A DNA stretch of 5,122 nucleotides from Elusimicrobiota bacterium. Its GTDB lineage: Bacteria; Elusimicrobiota; Elusimicrobia; UBA1565; JACRDR01. The translations under genes and the position numbers were made by a program. Where the stretch lies: the NCBI GenBank assembly GCA_016207585.1, contig JACQPI010000207.1, forward strand, positions 1 through 5,122, read 5' to 3'. The notes beneath the pieces are model-generated. The model made no database searches. It was not told where the DNA came from and worked only from the letters and a program-made list of their open reading frames with translations. The number at the start of each line of letters is the position of its first letter. Within the stretch, counting starts at the first letter, position 1. This document shows, piece after piece, positions 5,066 through 5,122 of this stretch.

Positions 5066-5122
5066 GGGGCCAGTTCCCCGTCTTTAAGGCGCAGGATACG
5101 CTCCGCCGCGGCGCTGATCGAG
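5062..5122 (-). CDS. ABC transporter ATPase, C-terminal end only
   Basis: The last 19 codons before the TGA at 5064-5062 encode SISAAAERILRLKDGELAP. The pattern A-x-R-I-x-x-L-x-D-G shortly before the stop is the usual end of LolD/MacB-type nucleotide-binding subunits, after the H-loop. Position directly before, and overlapping, a MacB/FtsX-type permease supports this. The Walker motifs lie beyond the right edge. It would power the two permeases from the cytoplasm by ATP hydrolysis. Confidence 0.8.
   Translation of the reverse strand, partial: SISAAAERILRLKDGELAP
5064..5081 (-). promoter_or_regulatory. Hairpin over the ATPase-permease junction
   Basis: On the minus strand ACGGGG (5081-5076) and CCCCGT (5069-5064) form a perfect 6-bp stem with loop AACTGG. 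The first arm contains the only plausible ribosome-binding element for the permease, and the second arm includes the first two bases of its GTG start. In RNA this would hide the start until a ribosome finishing the ATPase opens it, a common layout for strict translational coupling. Confidence 0.45.

Overview
The window is about 5.1 kb of GC-rich bacterial DNA. All the genes I can support are read on the minus strand, so gene order runs from the right edge to the left edge. The long plus-strand reading frames are antisense shadows. A MacB/FtsX-type ABC permease pair suggests, but does not prove, a diderm (Gram-negative) bacterium. I cannot fix the phylum from this sequence.

Right part (5122 to 2509): the last residues of an ABC ATPase overlap, through GTGA, a 421-residue MacB/FtsX-type permease. 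A 426-residue paralogous permease follows after 10 bp. The three genes look like one operon for a transporter with a separate ATPase and two different permease subunits.

Middle (2508 to 2116): an AT-richer 153-bp intergenic stretch carries several TTGATTTGA-type repeats, an 8-bp hairpin just after the permease stop, a TACAAT box, small hairpins and a strong AAGGAGG ribosome-binding site. It leads into a 79-codon gene whose product has three copies of a 15-residue unit, AQ(I/L)K(T/P)CVWPNRCAQP, spaced exactly 19 residues apart. I do not recognise this protein. It is the most unusual item in the window: a small multi-repeat peptide with a fixed C-X5-C core, kept identical between copies while the DNA changes only silently in that core.

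Left part (2055 to 1): a ComF-type phosphoribosyltransferase-like protein (236 residues), then after an A-rich 50-bp gap a concentrative nucleoside transporter (CNT/NupC family) with an unusual signal-peptide-like N-terminal extension. It runs off the left edge.

How they might work together: the ABC operon is self-contained, apart from its missing ATPase body and any adaptor gene outside the window. ComF and the nucleoside transporter have a loose thematic link (DNA uptake or nucleotide-related functions), but co-function is only an inference from co-orientation and short gaps. The repeat peptide sits between the two groups with its own promoter-like and translation signals. Whether it is exported, modified or metal-binding cannot be decided here.
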